A stretch of DNA of 64,000 nucleotides from Paenibacillus peoriae KCTC 3763 (GTDB lineage: Bacteria > Bacillota > Bacilli > Paenibacillales > Paenibacillaceae), in contig NZ_AGFX01000038.1 of assembly GCF_000236805.1 (NCBI RefSeq), forward strand, positions 124,001 to 188,000. The letters are read 5' to 3'. A program made the position numbers and the translations under genes. Below are positions 17,671-25,713 of the stretch, in pieces. The notes beneath the pieces were generated by a model that was not told the origin of the DNA, ran no database searches, and saw only the letters and a program-made list of their open reading frames with translations. The stretch's first letter is position 1; every line of letters begins with the position of its first letter.

Positions 17671-19638
17671 TCAATGAAAGTCACTGCTCTTTACCGCAAG
17701 CACCTGACGGGCAATCAGCATAAAGGCGTCAAAGGAGTGGCAATGCTTTAATCGCTCCAGCGTTTCCTCCTGGCGAATCAGCTCTACAAACAGATCATAG
17801 ATGCCCATGGCCTGCTCGTAGTCCTCTTTGCAGATCGACAGCAGGAATACCACGTGAACCTCATGATTGGCATCCCATCGGATCGGGTTTTCCAGCAAGC
17901 ACACGCTTACGACCGTTCGGTTAGAGCTCAGCTCCAGGGGATGGGGAATGGCCATGCCTCGATCCAGTGCAGTAGACCCCAGCTTCTCCCTCTCCTTGAC
18001 TGCTGGCAGGAACTTGTCGGTCACAACCCCTTTTTGCTTTAAAATACCACTCATTTCTTCAATCAGGGTGTCTTTGTCCGGCTGATCGGATCGGGTCATA
18101 AACCATTCCTTGTCAAAATACCGTAGCAGTGAAATTTCCTGCTCCTCGTCGCTGGCGCGCACCATCCTTGTCATCGTCTCCATATCCCGCTCCGAAGGAA
18201 TCGGGCTGATCACTGCTGACGGCTTGTTCTTACGCTGCTGCAAGTGGATGGTCGATACGATGAGATCTTCATCGACGGTAGGCATCTCCTCGTATTCTCG
18301 AAGTGAGACCACTCGGGATACGTCCAGCTCGGCGAACAGGGAACGCAGTCTGGATTCCAGAATGCGGGCGGTTCCGTAGCCGGAGCCGCATACCAGCAGC
18401 ACCGTTTTGCGACGCCGATGAGGAATATTGTATTTGCGCTCCAATGCTGCTCCGATATGAAGCGCCAAATAACCGATTTCGTTGTCGTTGATGTCATATG
18501 GAAACGATTTTTGCAGTTCCTTGACCGCACCTACTGTAATTTCATAGGCCAGCGGATAATATTTGCGGATGTGTCCAAGCAGCGGATTGCGCATGTTCAT
18601 GCCATGCTCCAGCCGGGTCAGCATCGGCTTCAAATGCACAAATAAATCCCGGGACAGCCGTTCATCGTCACGCAAATCATAGGTAAAGCGTTCGTAGACA
18701 AATGTCAGCATCCCGCGCACCGCCAAAAAGAGCCGATCAGATTGCAGACGCTCCCACTCGGTTTCCGCCATCTTTTTGCTAACAATATGCAGCAAAATAT
18801 AATCCAGCTCTCCTGCAGGACAGGTGATGTCAAAGGCTTCTTCCATCTCGCCCAGAATGGTGGCAGCCAATTCCGTATCGCGCTGACTGCCCGTCACGGT
18901 CTCAAAACGTTCTAACCCATGTCCTTCCTGCACTCGCAGCACCATGACCGCCAGATGGGTGATGAGATCTTTCAAGGCCAAATCAGCCATCCTGATGCCA
19001 TGAGGCCGCAAATGCTTTAGAATAATGGCGCGGATTCGCGATAAATCCAACCCCTGGAATAGCTGTTGTTGCTCCAAAGGCATGCCGCTGCGCTGCCCCT
19101 CTTCATCACGGACGTCGGCATATTCAGCCAGACAATAACGAATATTCTTTTCTTCCCCGACCACCTTCACGCCATGCCCCGGCTTGGTACGCAGGGTAAG
19201 GCTATAATCTTCCAGAATTCGACGGATGATCTTGGAATCATTGTTCATGGTTGCCCGGCTAATATACAGCTCGTCGGCGAGGTCTTCCATCTTTACATAT
19301 TCCCCCGCATTCAGCAGCTTGAACAACTCATACCGTATGCGCTCTTCCGGTGCTCCTGGTAACGGCTGTTTTATTTCCGTTTCCTCCTGACCTTCCTCTG
19401 CGAAAAATCGGTATCTGTCAGGATCATCAACCAGGATCGTATAGCCGATTCCCCTTCTGGATTCGAGACGCGCTCCGTATTCATCCAGAATACTGCCCAG
19501 TTTTTTGAAATCATCGCGGATCGTCCGTTCCGTGACTTCCAGCCGCTCCGCCAGCGCTTTGGTGGTCCAAGACCAGCCTTGATCGTTTGCACTGACGAGC
19601 TGGTACAGCTTTTTCAAGCGTTTGTAGGGAAAAATCAT
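17671..19638 (-). CDS. PRD-containing PTS-linked transcription activator (MtlR/ManR type)
   Basis: This 655-residue DNA-binding regulator should be controlled by PTS phosphorylation. Order seen: N-terminal helix-turn-helix (LAERLEVTERTIRDDFKKL), a second HTH (LADELYISRATMNNDSKIIRR), two PTS regulation domains with conserved His (for example ITHLAVMVLR and IGYLALHIGAALERKYN), a IIB-like domain with VLLVCGSGYGTARI (Cys417), and a IIA-like domain with STALDRGMAIPHP near the end. Start ATG 19638 follows GGAAAGGAGG. It is the last gene of a minus-strand cluster with the alpha-mannosidase and PTS genes, which it most likely activates. The inducing sugar is inferred to be an alpha-mannoside. Confidence 0.9.
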   Translation of the reverse strand: MIFPYKRLKKLYQLVSANDQGWSWTTKALAERLEVTERTIRDDFKKLGSILDEYGARLESRRGIGYTILVDDPDRYRFFAEEGQEETEIKQPLPGAPEERIRYELFKLLNAGEYVKMEDLADELYISRATMNNDSKIIRRILEDYSLTLRTKPGHGVKVVGEEKNIRYCLAEYADVRDEEGQRSGMPLEQQQLFQGLDLSRIRAIILKHLRPHGIRMADLALKDLITHLAVMVLRVQEGHGLERFETVTGSQRDTELAATILGEMEEAFDITCPAGELDYILLHIVSKKMAETEWERLQSDRLFLAVRGMLTFVYERFTYDLRDDERLSRDLFVHLKPMLTRLEHGMNMRNPLLGHIRKYYPLAYEITVGAVKELQKSFPYDINDNEIGYLALHIGAALERKYNIPHRRRKTVLLVCGSGYGTARILESRLRSLFAELDVSRVVSLREYEEMPTVDEDLIVSTIHLQQRKNKPSAVISPIPSERDMETMTRMVRASDEEQEISLLRYFDKEWFMTRSDQPDKDTLIEEMSGILKQKGVVTDKFLPAVKEREKLGSTALDRGMAIPHPLELSSNRTVVSVCLLENPIRWDANHEVHVVFLLSICKEDYEQAMGIYDLFVELIRQEETLERLKHCHSFDAFMLIARQVLAVKSSDFH

Positions 19639-19684
19639 GCAGATTCAAGACCTCCTTTCCGATAAGCCGTATTTTGCTTCTGTG

Positions 19685-22360
19685 TTACTTCGATTCCGGG
19701 GTTACCAGTACCGTCAACAGCTTGCAATGCTCCAATTCCGGCAATTGTGCACCGTCCGCATTGGACGAGGCCAGCGCTTCTCCCTTGGAGCGCTCATCCA
19801 GCGAAGCCAGCTCGTAGCGGGCCGAATCGCCGAATGTAATGCGTGCGGTCGCGTTTTTATCCAAATATGGATTAAATACACGTATAATGTATCCCTCACT
19901 GTGCTCGGCTTTCTTGAATGCACTCAGGATTACATTCGAATCCTCGCCAAAAGACAGCAGGCTATAGCTTTGCTCAAATATTCTCTCTTCGTCACGGAAG
20001 GCAAATATCAAACGACCGTTCAGAAAATCAGACAGCTGGTAGCTGGACAACGGTGTTAAATATTCCTTGGCCGCTTGAGCAATGTCTGCCTCATCAAACC
20101 CGGTCTCGTGTACGTGCAGGGCAAACGTGAATGAAAGCTCGCCGAGCAGTTGCGCATCTGGCGTTTCTACGATCTTTTCTCCCGAAGCACGCCCCGGGCG
20201 ATACAACAGGTTTTCCTTGCCCATAAACCCGAAAGTACGGAATAACGTCAGCGCTATTGTATCATGGTCAGAACCTATGATTTCATATTCCCGTACGCCT
20301 TCGGTCAGCACGGCTACTCCACGGGAACCGTCGTTCAGCGCAGCATAGCTTTGCATCGCTTCAATGGTAATCGGCTTCTCTGTCCACTGTTCCCGTTCCC
20401 ATACCTTTACCTCCTCCAGCGTCGTCGGACGGGCAATGACCCCGAACGGCTGATCCGCGATCGATAGCCTGGAGGCAATCCCCGTATCGAATAGCACCCG
20501 CAATCGGTGACTCAGCACCCGATTGTCCACCTTCACCGAGAAGCGTATCAGGCGTTCGCCTTTACGCAGGGAAACCGACGCCTGTAGCGGCAGCACGGCG
20601 GAAGTCAAAGCAGCGGCGCGTTCATTCAAATCATGCGGAACCTTTAGCTTCATCCGGAGGGACAGTTCCTCGGCTACCGGACTTTTCGAGGTGATGGTTT
20701 CTACATCAGCACCAAGCGAAGAAACGGTGAGGTCACGTTCCGGCGGAGAATAGTTGTAGGAATCTCCGTCATCTCCATTTTCCTCAAACACCATCTGATC
20801 CGCATACACACGCCCCGAGATTTTATCCGTAATGCGCAGTGCTCCGTTATCCTGTACAGCTACAGCATAAAATTCATTTTCAATGCAGTTGCCGTTGCTG
20901 CGTTCGGCTATGGCATCCCCAGTCGAACTGAAATCAAAAACAATCTGCGTATACCCCATAGCAGGTACTTCCTGTAGCTCCACCAGCAGCTTGGCACGGA
21001 ATACACGCTCAGGCAGGTATACTTTTTTGCTCGGGTTCAAGTCAATATGCTGACCAAGCACGTAGTCTGTCTGTTCAACTTTCTCCGTAATCGTATATGG
21101 AAGCTGCTGTCCATTCGTGTCCCGAATGATAAAGCCGCCTTCCGGCAAGTAAGCATCGATTTCCGTCACTCCCTTGCGCGGATAGGGCAACGTATTAAAG
21201 ATCGTGAAGGCAAATGTCTCCTCCTGCTTGATCTTGGAAGCAATCAGTCGCTTATGCAGCTCCAACAGATTTTCCGCGATATCCCGCGCCTGTTTGTAGC
21301 GAAAAGCCACATCCCGGTTCGTCGTATCACTGTTGCAGCCGCCAATGCTGTCGTGAGCCGCATTTTCAAACAACAGCTTCCATATATCCTTTACGATCTG
21401 ATGAGGATATTCATGTCCCAGTGCATGACTGATCGACAGTACCGGCTCCAGCGTATTTACGATTAGGTTCTCAATCTCGTTATTTTGCTGCTTAAGGTCT
21501 GCGCGCGTCGAAAAGATAGACTTATGGATACGCATGTGCTTGGCTTCCATAAGCTCTCCTTCCAGTACAGGAAGGCCCTTGCTGTCCTTTTCAATCTCTT
21601 CAAGGAAACGCTCCGGCTCATTCATCACATATTCCCGCTCCGGGTCAAGCTCGTTGAACGTGCGGATCAGTTCTGGCAGATTCAAGCGGATCGGCGCCTG
21701 ATCGAAGCCGTTGGGAAAATAAACATGACGCGTGGACGCTTTTGCTTCCAGCGCACCGATTTGACTATCCAGATATGCCTCAAGCTCCCCGGGTTCCTCT
21801 GGAATATTGCCTCCATAGTAGTAGCCAAACGGCATTTGTACCGCAAACACCTGACTGCCATCTGATCCCTTCCACACAAACTCGGTTTTTGGATTCGTAT
21901 TGTCTGCCACACCGCGCCAGAACAAAAAATGCCGAATGCCGAACTCCTGATAAATTTGTGGCATCTGCGCCGACTGCCCGAAGGCATCCGGCACATAACC
22001 GACCTTCATCGCATGGCCATATTTCTGCGCCGTCTCCATGCCGTAATACAGATTGCGCACAATGGATTCACCGGAAATCACCAATTGGTCTGTCTGTGTA
22101 TACCACGGCCCGGTCATCAGGCGCTTATCCGTCACAAGACGGCGAATGCGTTCCTCGTCTTCTGGGCACCATTTGATGTAGTCATCCAACAGGGACCCTT
22201 GGGCATCCAAAAGATAATATTTAAAACCGTCCTTCGTTTCCAACGCATCCAGCACTTCTTTCACATGCTTCACCAAGTAGACCTTGGATCTGGAAGTGGT
22301 AAAATACCACTCCCGGTCCCAGTGAGTATGTGGAATGACATGCACTTTCGTACGGCTCAT
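19685..22360 (-). CDS. GH38 alpha-mannosidase
   Basis: This cytosolic hydrolase of alpha-mannosides has 891 residues. Active-site marks are the zinc motif HTHWDREW (His11, His13, Asp15) and GYVPDAFGQS, where Asp125 aligns with the catalytic nucleophile. FENAAHDSIGGCNSD is a third conserved zinc/catalytic stretch. An ATG at 22378 is in frame, but a GGAGGGAG site follows it and serves ATG 22360, which also gives the usual N-terminus MSRTKVHVIPHTHW. The PTS genes lie upstream and the regulator downstream. The combination parallels E. coli MngA/MngB (mannosylglycerate), so a phosphorylated or intact mannoside is probably the substrate. Confidence 0.92.
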   Translation of the reverse strand: MSRTKVHVIPHTHWDREWYFTTSRSKVYLVKHVKEVLDALETKDGFKYYLLDAQGSLLDDYIKWCPEDEERIRRLVTDKRLMTGPWYTQTDQLVISGESIVRNLYYGMETAQKYGHAMKVGYVPDAFGQSAQMPQIYQEFGIRHFLFWRGVADNTNPKTEFVWKGSDGSQVFAVQMPFGYYYGGNIPEEPGELEAYLDSQIGALEAKASTRHVYFPNGFDQAPIRLNLPELIRTFNELDPEREYVMNEPERFLEEIEKDSKGLPVLEGELMEAKHMRIHKSIFSTRADLKQQNNEIENLIVNTLEPVLSISHALGHEYPHQIVKDIWKLLFENAAHDSIGGCNSDTTNRDVAFRYKQARDIAENLLELHKRLIASKIKQEETFAFTIFNTLPYPRKGVTEIDAYLPEGGFIIRDTNGQQLPYTITEKVEQTDYVLGQHIDLNPSKKVYLPERVFRAKLLVELQEVPAMGYTQIVFDFSSTGDAIAERSNGNCIENEFYAVAVQDNGALRITDKISGRVYADQMVFEENGDDGDSYNYSPPERDLTVSSLGADVETITSKSPVAEELSLRMKLKVPHDLNERAAALTSAVLPLQASVSLRKGERLIRFSVKVDNRVLSHRLRVLFDTGIASRLSIADQPFGVIARPTTLEEVKVWEREQWTEKPITIEAMQSYAALNDGSRGVAVLTEGVREYEIIGSDHDTIALTLFRTFGFMGKENLLYRPGRASGEKIVETPDAQLLGELSFTFALHVHETGFDEADIAQAAKEYLTPLSSYQLSDFLNGRLIFAFRDEERIFEQSYSLLSFGEDSNVILSAFKKAEHSEGYIIRVFNPYLDKNATARITFGDSARYELASLDERSKGEALASSNADGAQLPELEHCKLLTVLVTPESK

Positions 22361-22427
22361 ATCCTGATCTCCCTCCATGCTGTCTATCTTCTATTTATAT
22401 AAGCTGAGCTTAAAAGCTTCATATTGT

Positions 22428-22574
22428 GCCACTACGCAGGCGGATGGTGCTTCCCATCGCCACCGCCCCCGGATTTCTGGAATAAAGCCGATAATCAGAG
22501 TAGAAATCCGGGGACAAAAGCGACCGCTTCGCTTGTACAGCACCATTCCGCCTACTTCGTTTTAATGTGCATTT
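22428..22574. repeat. Palindromic repeat element, copy 1 (about 147 bp)
   Basis: Found between the IIC gene and the alpha-mannosidase. Outer arms are GGCGGATGGTGCT (22439-22451) and AGCACCATTCCGCC (22539-22552); inner arms are CCCCCGGATTTCT (22466-22478) and AGAAATCCGGGG (22502-22513). A second copy lies at 27977-28159. This copy lacks about 40 bases that copy 2 has on the 3' side of the inner stem. It carries no ORF and resembles a non-autonomous, MITE- or REP-like element. In the RNA of this operon it would fold into a long stem between two genes. Confidence 0.85.
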
Positions 22575-22598
22575 TTGAATTCAACTTATCTAGTAAAA

Positions 22599-23711
22599 TC
22601 AGTCGAACACCAGTTCAATATCTTCTCCGTTTTTCTTGACTGACGCTTCCTTCGTCTCAGCCTGCCGCTCTTCCTCGCGGAAGTTGACAAGCAGCGTACC
22701 CGCCACAATGATTAACGCTCCTGTAACTCCTCCTGCCAGATATGCAAACGGAGTACCTACGGAGACTGCACCATACAAACCGCCAATCGGCGGCATGATG
22801 ACGTGTGCACCCAGCAGAGCCGTCAATGCCGCACCAGCCGCGCAGGCAAGCATGTTCAGTGGAATCAGCTTGGCAGGACTACGCAGCGTAAACGGGATCG
22901 CCCCCTCGGTAATTCCGATAATGCCCATGATGACAGAGCCCTTTCCAGCCTCCCGATACGTTTTGGAAAAGCGCTTTTTCAAAATCAGGGTTGCAAGACC
23001 ATAGCCCAGCGGTGGAATACAGATGGCAATATTCACGAAAATATTGGGCAAATACACGCCTGACAGGAATAAGGCATTGCCCGCCATCCAGGCAGCTTTA
23101 TTGACTGGACCCCCAAGGTCGAAGCCAATCATGGCTCCCAAAATCAAGGCAAGCACCAGGGTGCTGGTTCCGCTCTCACTCATATGCTTAATCCAGTTGA
23201 CCAGCCCTTCATTAATCGCACTCAGCGGCCCGCCCAAAATGACGGACATGAGAATCCCCGTTAAGCCCACAGTAATCAGCGGCAAAATAATCAGCGGGAC
23301 AGAGCCTGCGGCCGGGCCTGTGATTTTCACTTTGTTTTTCACCCAGAGGGTGACATACCCCGCAAAAAAGCCTGCAACGAGTGCGCCCAGGAAGCCTGCG
23401 TTCGTCTCTTGAGCCAGCACGCCGCCGATCAGCCCCGCAGCAAGCGCAGGCTTGTCGGCTATGGAGTAGGCGATATATCCGGCCAGCACCATGTTCAGGA
23501 GCCCAATTCCGCGCCAGCCTACATTTTCAACTAGATATAAAATATGAAGAAAGCCGTCTTTGTCGGCATATGGACCAAAGTCGGTGACCCCCATCGTCAG
23601 ACCGATAATTTTACACACGGCCACGATCAAGGAGCCTGCAATAATAACCGGAAGCAGGTAAGATATGCCTGTCATCAGATGCTTTTTAGCTTCACTCAGC
23701 CATTTTTTCAT
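22599..23711 (-). CDS. PTS fructose-family IIC membrane permease
   Basis: This integral membrane channel carries the sugar while it is phosphorylated. The product has 370 residues and about nine to ten hydrophobic helices, with family phrases such as AKKHLMTGISYLLPVIIAGSL at the start, GFFAGY, and the IIC loop GITEGAIPFTLRSP, the usual substrate-site motif. Three ATGs are close together. GGGGGAG at 23718-23724 best serves ATG 23711, six bases away. The IIB and IIA subunits are separate genes just upstream, so the three together form one transporter. Substrate is likely an alpha-mannoside, from the neighbouring GH38 gene. Confidence 0.9.
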   Translation of the reverse strand: MKKWLSEAKKHLMTGISYLLPVIIAGSLIVAVCKIIGLTMGVTDFGPYADKDGFLHILYLVENVGWRGIGLLNMVLAGYIAYSIADKPALAAGLIGGVLAQETNAGFLGALVAGFFAGYVTLWVKNKVKITGPAAGSVPLIILPLITVGLTGILMSVILGGPLSAINEGLVNWIKHMSESGTSTLVLALILGAMIGFDLGGPVNKAAWMAGNALFLSGVYLPNIFVNIAICIPPLGYGLATLILKKRFSKTYREAGKGSVIMGIIGITEGAIPFTLRSPAKLIPLNMLACAAGAALTALLGAHVIMPPIGGLYGAVSVGTPFAYLAGGVTGALIIVAGTLLVNFREEERQAETKEASVKKNGEDIELVFD

Positions 23712-23809
23712 CATGTTCTCCCCCATTTTGAATACTACTGTAATCCAGCGGCTAATCGGATGTATCCAAGTCAGCTACGCTGCTGATTCCCCGCGTCGCC
23801 TTCCTTGCC

Positions 23810-24127
23810 TTATTTTTGAGCAGAAATGGCTTCGACCGCTTTGGTGAGAACCGCTTCCGCATTGTTGACCGCATGACCGATTTTGACACGAACGATTCTT
23901 TTATGTTCAAAACGCTCCGCATCCTTCACCGTCTGATCCGAAGCAATCAGTACAAAGTCCGCTGCTGAAATCTCTTCCTCCGTCAGCTTATTCACTTGTC
24001 CCAGTGCGCCCTGCTGCTCCACTTTAATATCGTGACCAAGCTGGGCTGCTGCTTTTTCCAGTGCTTTTGCCGCCATTGGAGTATGAGCCAGACCTGCAAT
24101 ACACGATGTAACGCCTACAATTTTCAT
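23810..24127 (-). CDS. PTS fructose-family IIB subunit
   Basis: This 105-residue cytosolic protein passes phosphate from IIA to the sugar. The phospho-acceptor is Cys9 in VGVTSCIAGLAHT, followed by the typical phrase MAAKALEKAAAQLGHDIKVEQQG. The length is that of a stand-alone IIB domain. Its ATG lies directly next to the TGA of the IIA gene, so the two are translationally linked. Confidence 0.92.
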   Translation of the reverse strand: MKIVGVTSCIAGLAHTPMAAKALEKAAAQLGHDIKVEQQGALGQVNKLTEEEISAADFVLIASDQTVKDAERFEHKRIVRVKIGHAVNNAEAVLTKAVEAISAQK

Positions 24128-24583
24128 TCATGACACCAACCCTTCTGTATACTGCTCGAGCAAATGATACACATCGTCGCCATTCTTGGCGCCCGCTACC
24201 GCCTCTTTGAAGGAATCCTCCAAAAGCAGGGTTGCGAGCGAGGAAATAATTTGCAGATGGGATACATCCACGGAGCCTTTGGGCACCAAAATACTGAAAA
24301 TATACTGGACAGGCTTGCCGTCATGAGATGCCCAATCAATGCTGTTTTTCAATCGTATAACCAGAACCGCGGGTCTTATGACCGCTTCGCTCTGTGTATG
24401 AGGTATGGCAAACTGATCTTGAAGGCCCGTCGAATACACGTTCTCCCGTTCCCATAAGTCCTGCACCAGCTGCTCTTTATGGACGGTGACACCCAGCTTC
24501 TCCGCCTCCTGGGCAATGAACTCAAACACAGCCGATTTGGTCTCCAGCCTCTCATCCAGATAAATCTGTTCTCTAGTAATCAT
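24128..24583 (-). CDS. PTS fructose/mannitol-family IIA subunit
   Basis: This 151-residue cytosolic phosphocarrier takes phosphate from HPr. The active His62 lies in STGLQDQFAIPHTQSEAV, the family signature. A longer frame opens at 24652 but would place about 23 unlikely residues in front. ATG 24583 gives MITREQIYLD, the usual start, behind AAGGGAGGAG at about 12 bases. It is the first gene of the PTS operon, with a cre-like site just upstream. Confidence 0.9.
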   Translation of the reverse strand: MITREQIYLDERLETKSAVFEFIAQEAEKLGVTVHKEQLVQDLWERENVYSTGLQDQFAIPHTQSEAVIRPAVLVIRLKNSIDWASHDGKPVQYIFSILVPKGSVDVSHLQIISSLATLLLEDSFKEAVAGAKNGDDVYHLLEQYTEGLVS

Positions 24584-24614
24584 GGTGGATGTCTCTCCTC
24601 CCTTCTCTTTATAA

Positions 24615-24628
24615 GTGAAACGCTTACA
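24615..24628 (-). promoter_or_regulatory. Candidate cre site of the mannoside PTS operon
   Basis: On the minus strand TGTAAGCGTTTCAC matches TGTAANCGNTTNCA at 12 of 14 positions, with a perfect left half. It lies 32 bases before the IIA start, where CcpA binding could block transcription. Confidence 0.5.
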
Positions 24629-24695
24629 AAATAATTCTAGCTGACTCTCCACTCATGTTTTATCTATAAAATTTCCCTATCCAAGCGGAAATACG

Positions 24696-25589
24696 TTAGA
24701 CATTGTTCATAAATGTTTTATGATAGGCATTCCGGTACTGCGAAGGAGTCATATGGACTCTCTTTTTGAACAAACGCATAAAATACTTTTCATCCGTGTA
24801 CCCCGCTTCTTCTGCGACCTGCCTAATGCTCATATCCGTACGAGAAATCAGCTCCTTGGCTTTGTTAATCCGAATACTGTGAATGAACTCCAAGGGCCTC
24901 ATGCCTGTATTTTGCTTGAACAAACGTGAAATATAATCCTTGTTGTAATTGAATTTTCGGGCTATATCCGTCACCGTCAGCGGTTCTTCGGCATGAATCC
25001 GAGTCCACTCGATAATCTTGTTAAAGCTCACATTCCCCTGCGGGCTGACAGGACTGTTGATCAGACGACCGAGAGCCAGCTCGGATATTTCAATCAACAG
25101 CGAGGTGAACAAATAATTGGCACTGTGATGCGTGAGATAATGTGAGTTGGCTACATGTAAAATTTGATTGACGATGATATGAATCCGATCTCCGTTGCCT
25201 GCCTGTACACATTGCGGTAAATAGATATCCCGCACCACACCGTGACGCTGCAAAAGCCCCTCCATCGTATAGATTTCCTGCTTCATTACCTCGTTAGATA
25301 ATACATTCGGAGTTGCGGGAACATCGAAATGAAACCAATAGAATTTAACCCCTGGCAACGATTCCCGGTATCCTCCATGTGTGCGGCCAGGATAAAGCAG
25401 CACACTATCTCCTTCTCCTATCTCAAAATGCTCCCGTTCCTCTCGTATATATACTTTCTCATGGACGCCAAGGATCAGCTCGAAGTTCTCTATAGAACGA
25501 CTCATATGCTTCCATGACACCTCGGAAATAAACTCGCCTGCCGAGATCAGCTGAACGGGTGCATCCACGTTTACTTTCAGATAAGTCAT
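24696..25589 (-). CDS. AraC-family regulator with cupin sensor
   Basis: This one-component transcription regulator has 297 residues. The N-terminal half is a cupin-like sugar-sensing barrel (GEGDSVLLYPGRTHGGY, FYWFHFDVP). The C-terminal 100 residues carry two HTH motifs (TVTDIARKFNYNKDYISRLFKQ and RQVAEEAGYTDEKYFMRLFKKR) ending MTPSQYRN. It is divergent from the GH127/146-type gene, with a 124-bp shared promoter region, so it most likely activates that gene. Start ATG 25589 has a weak AGAGG site. It could also act on the PTS operon behind it, but the divergent pairing is more telling. Confidence 0.87.
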   Translation of the reverse strand: MTYLKVNVDAPVQLISAGEFISEVSWKHMSRSIENFELILGVHEKVYIREEREHFEIGEGDSVLLYPGRTHGGYRESLPGVKFYWFHFDVPATPNVLSNEVMKQEIYTMEGLLQRHGVVRDIYLPQCVQAGNGDRIHIIVNQILHVANSHYLTHHSANYLFTSLLIEISELALGRLINSPVSPQGNVSFNKIIEWTRIHAEEPLTVTDIARKFNYNKDYISRLFKQNTGMRPLEFIHSIRINKAKELISRTDMSIRQVAEEAGYTDEKYFMRLFKKRVHMTPSQYRNAYHKTFMNNV

Positions 25590-25713
25590 TTTATCGCCTC
25601 TTTAGATTCAAGTTCGGATTTGTCCACCCATTGTATGGTTAAGCTACTGACAGCCCGCAATTGCAATGCTAATGTAGTGGAGAAATATACACTTTCATCT
25701 TAGCTAAGGGGCG

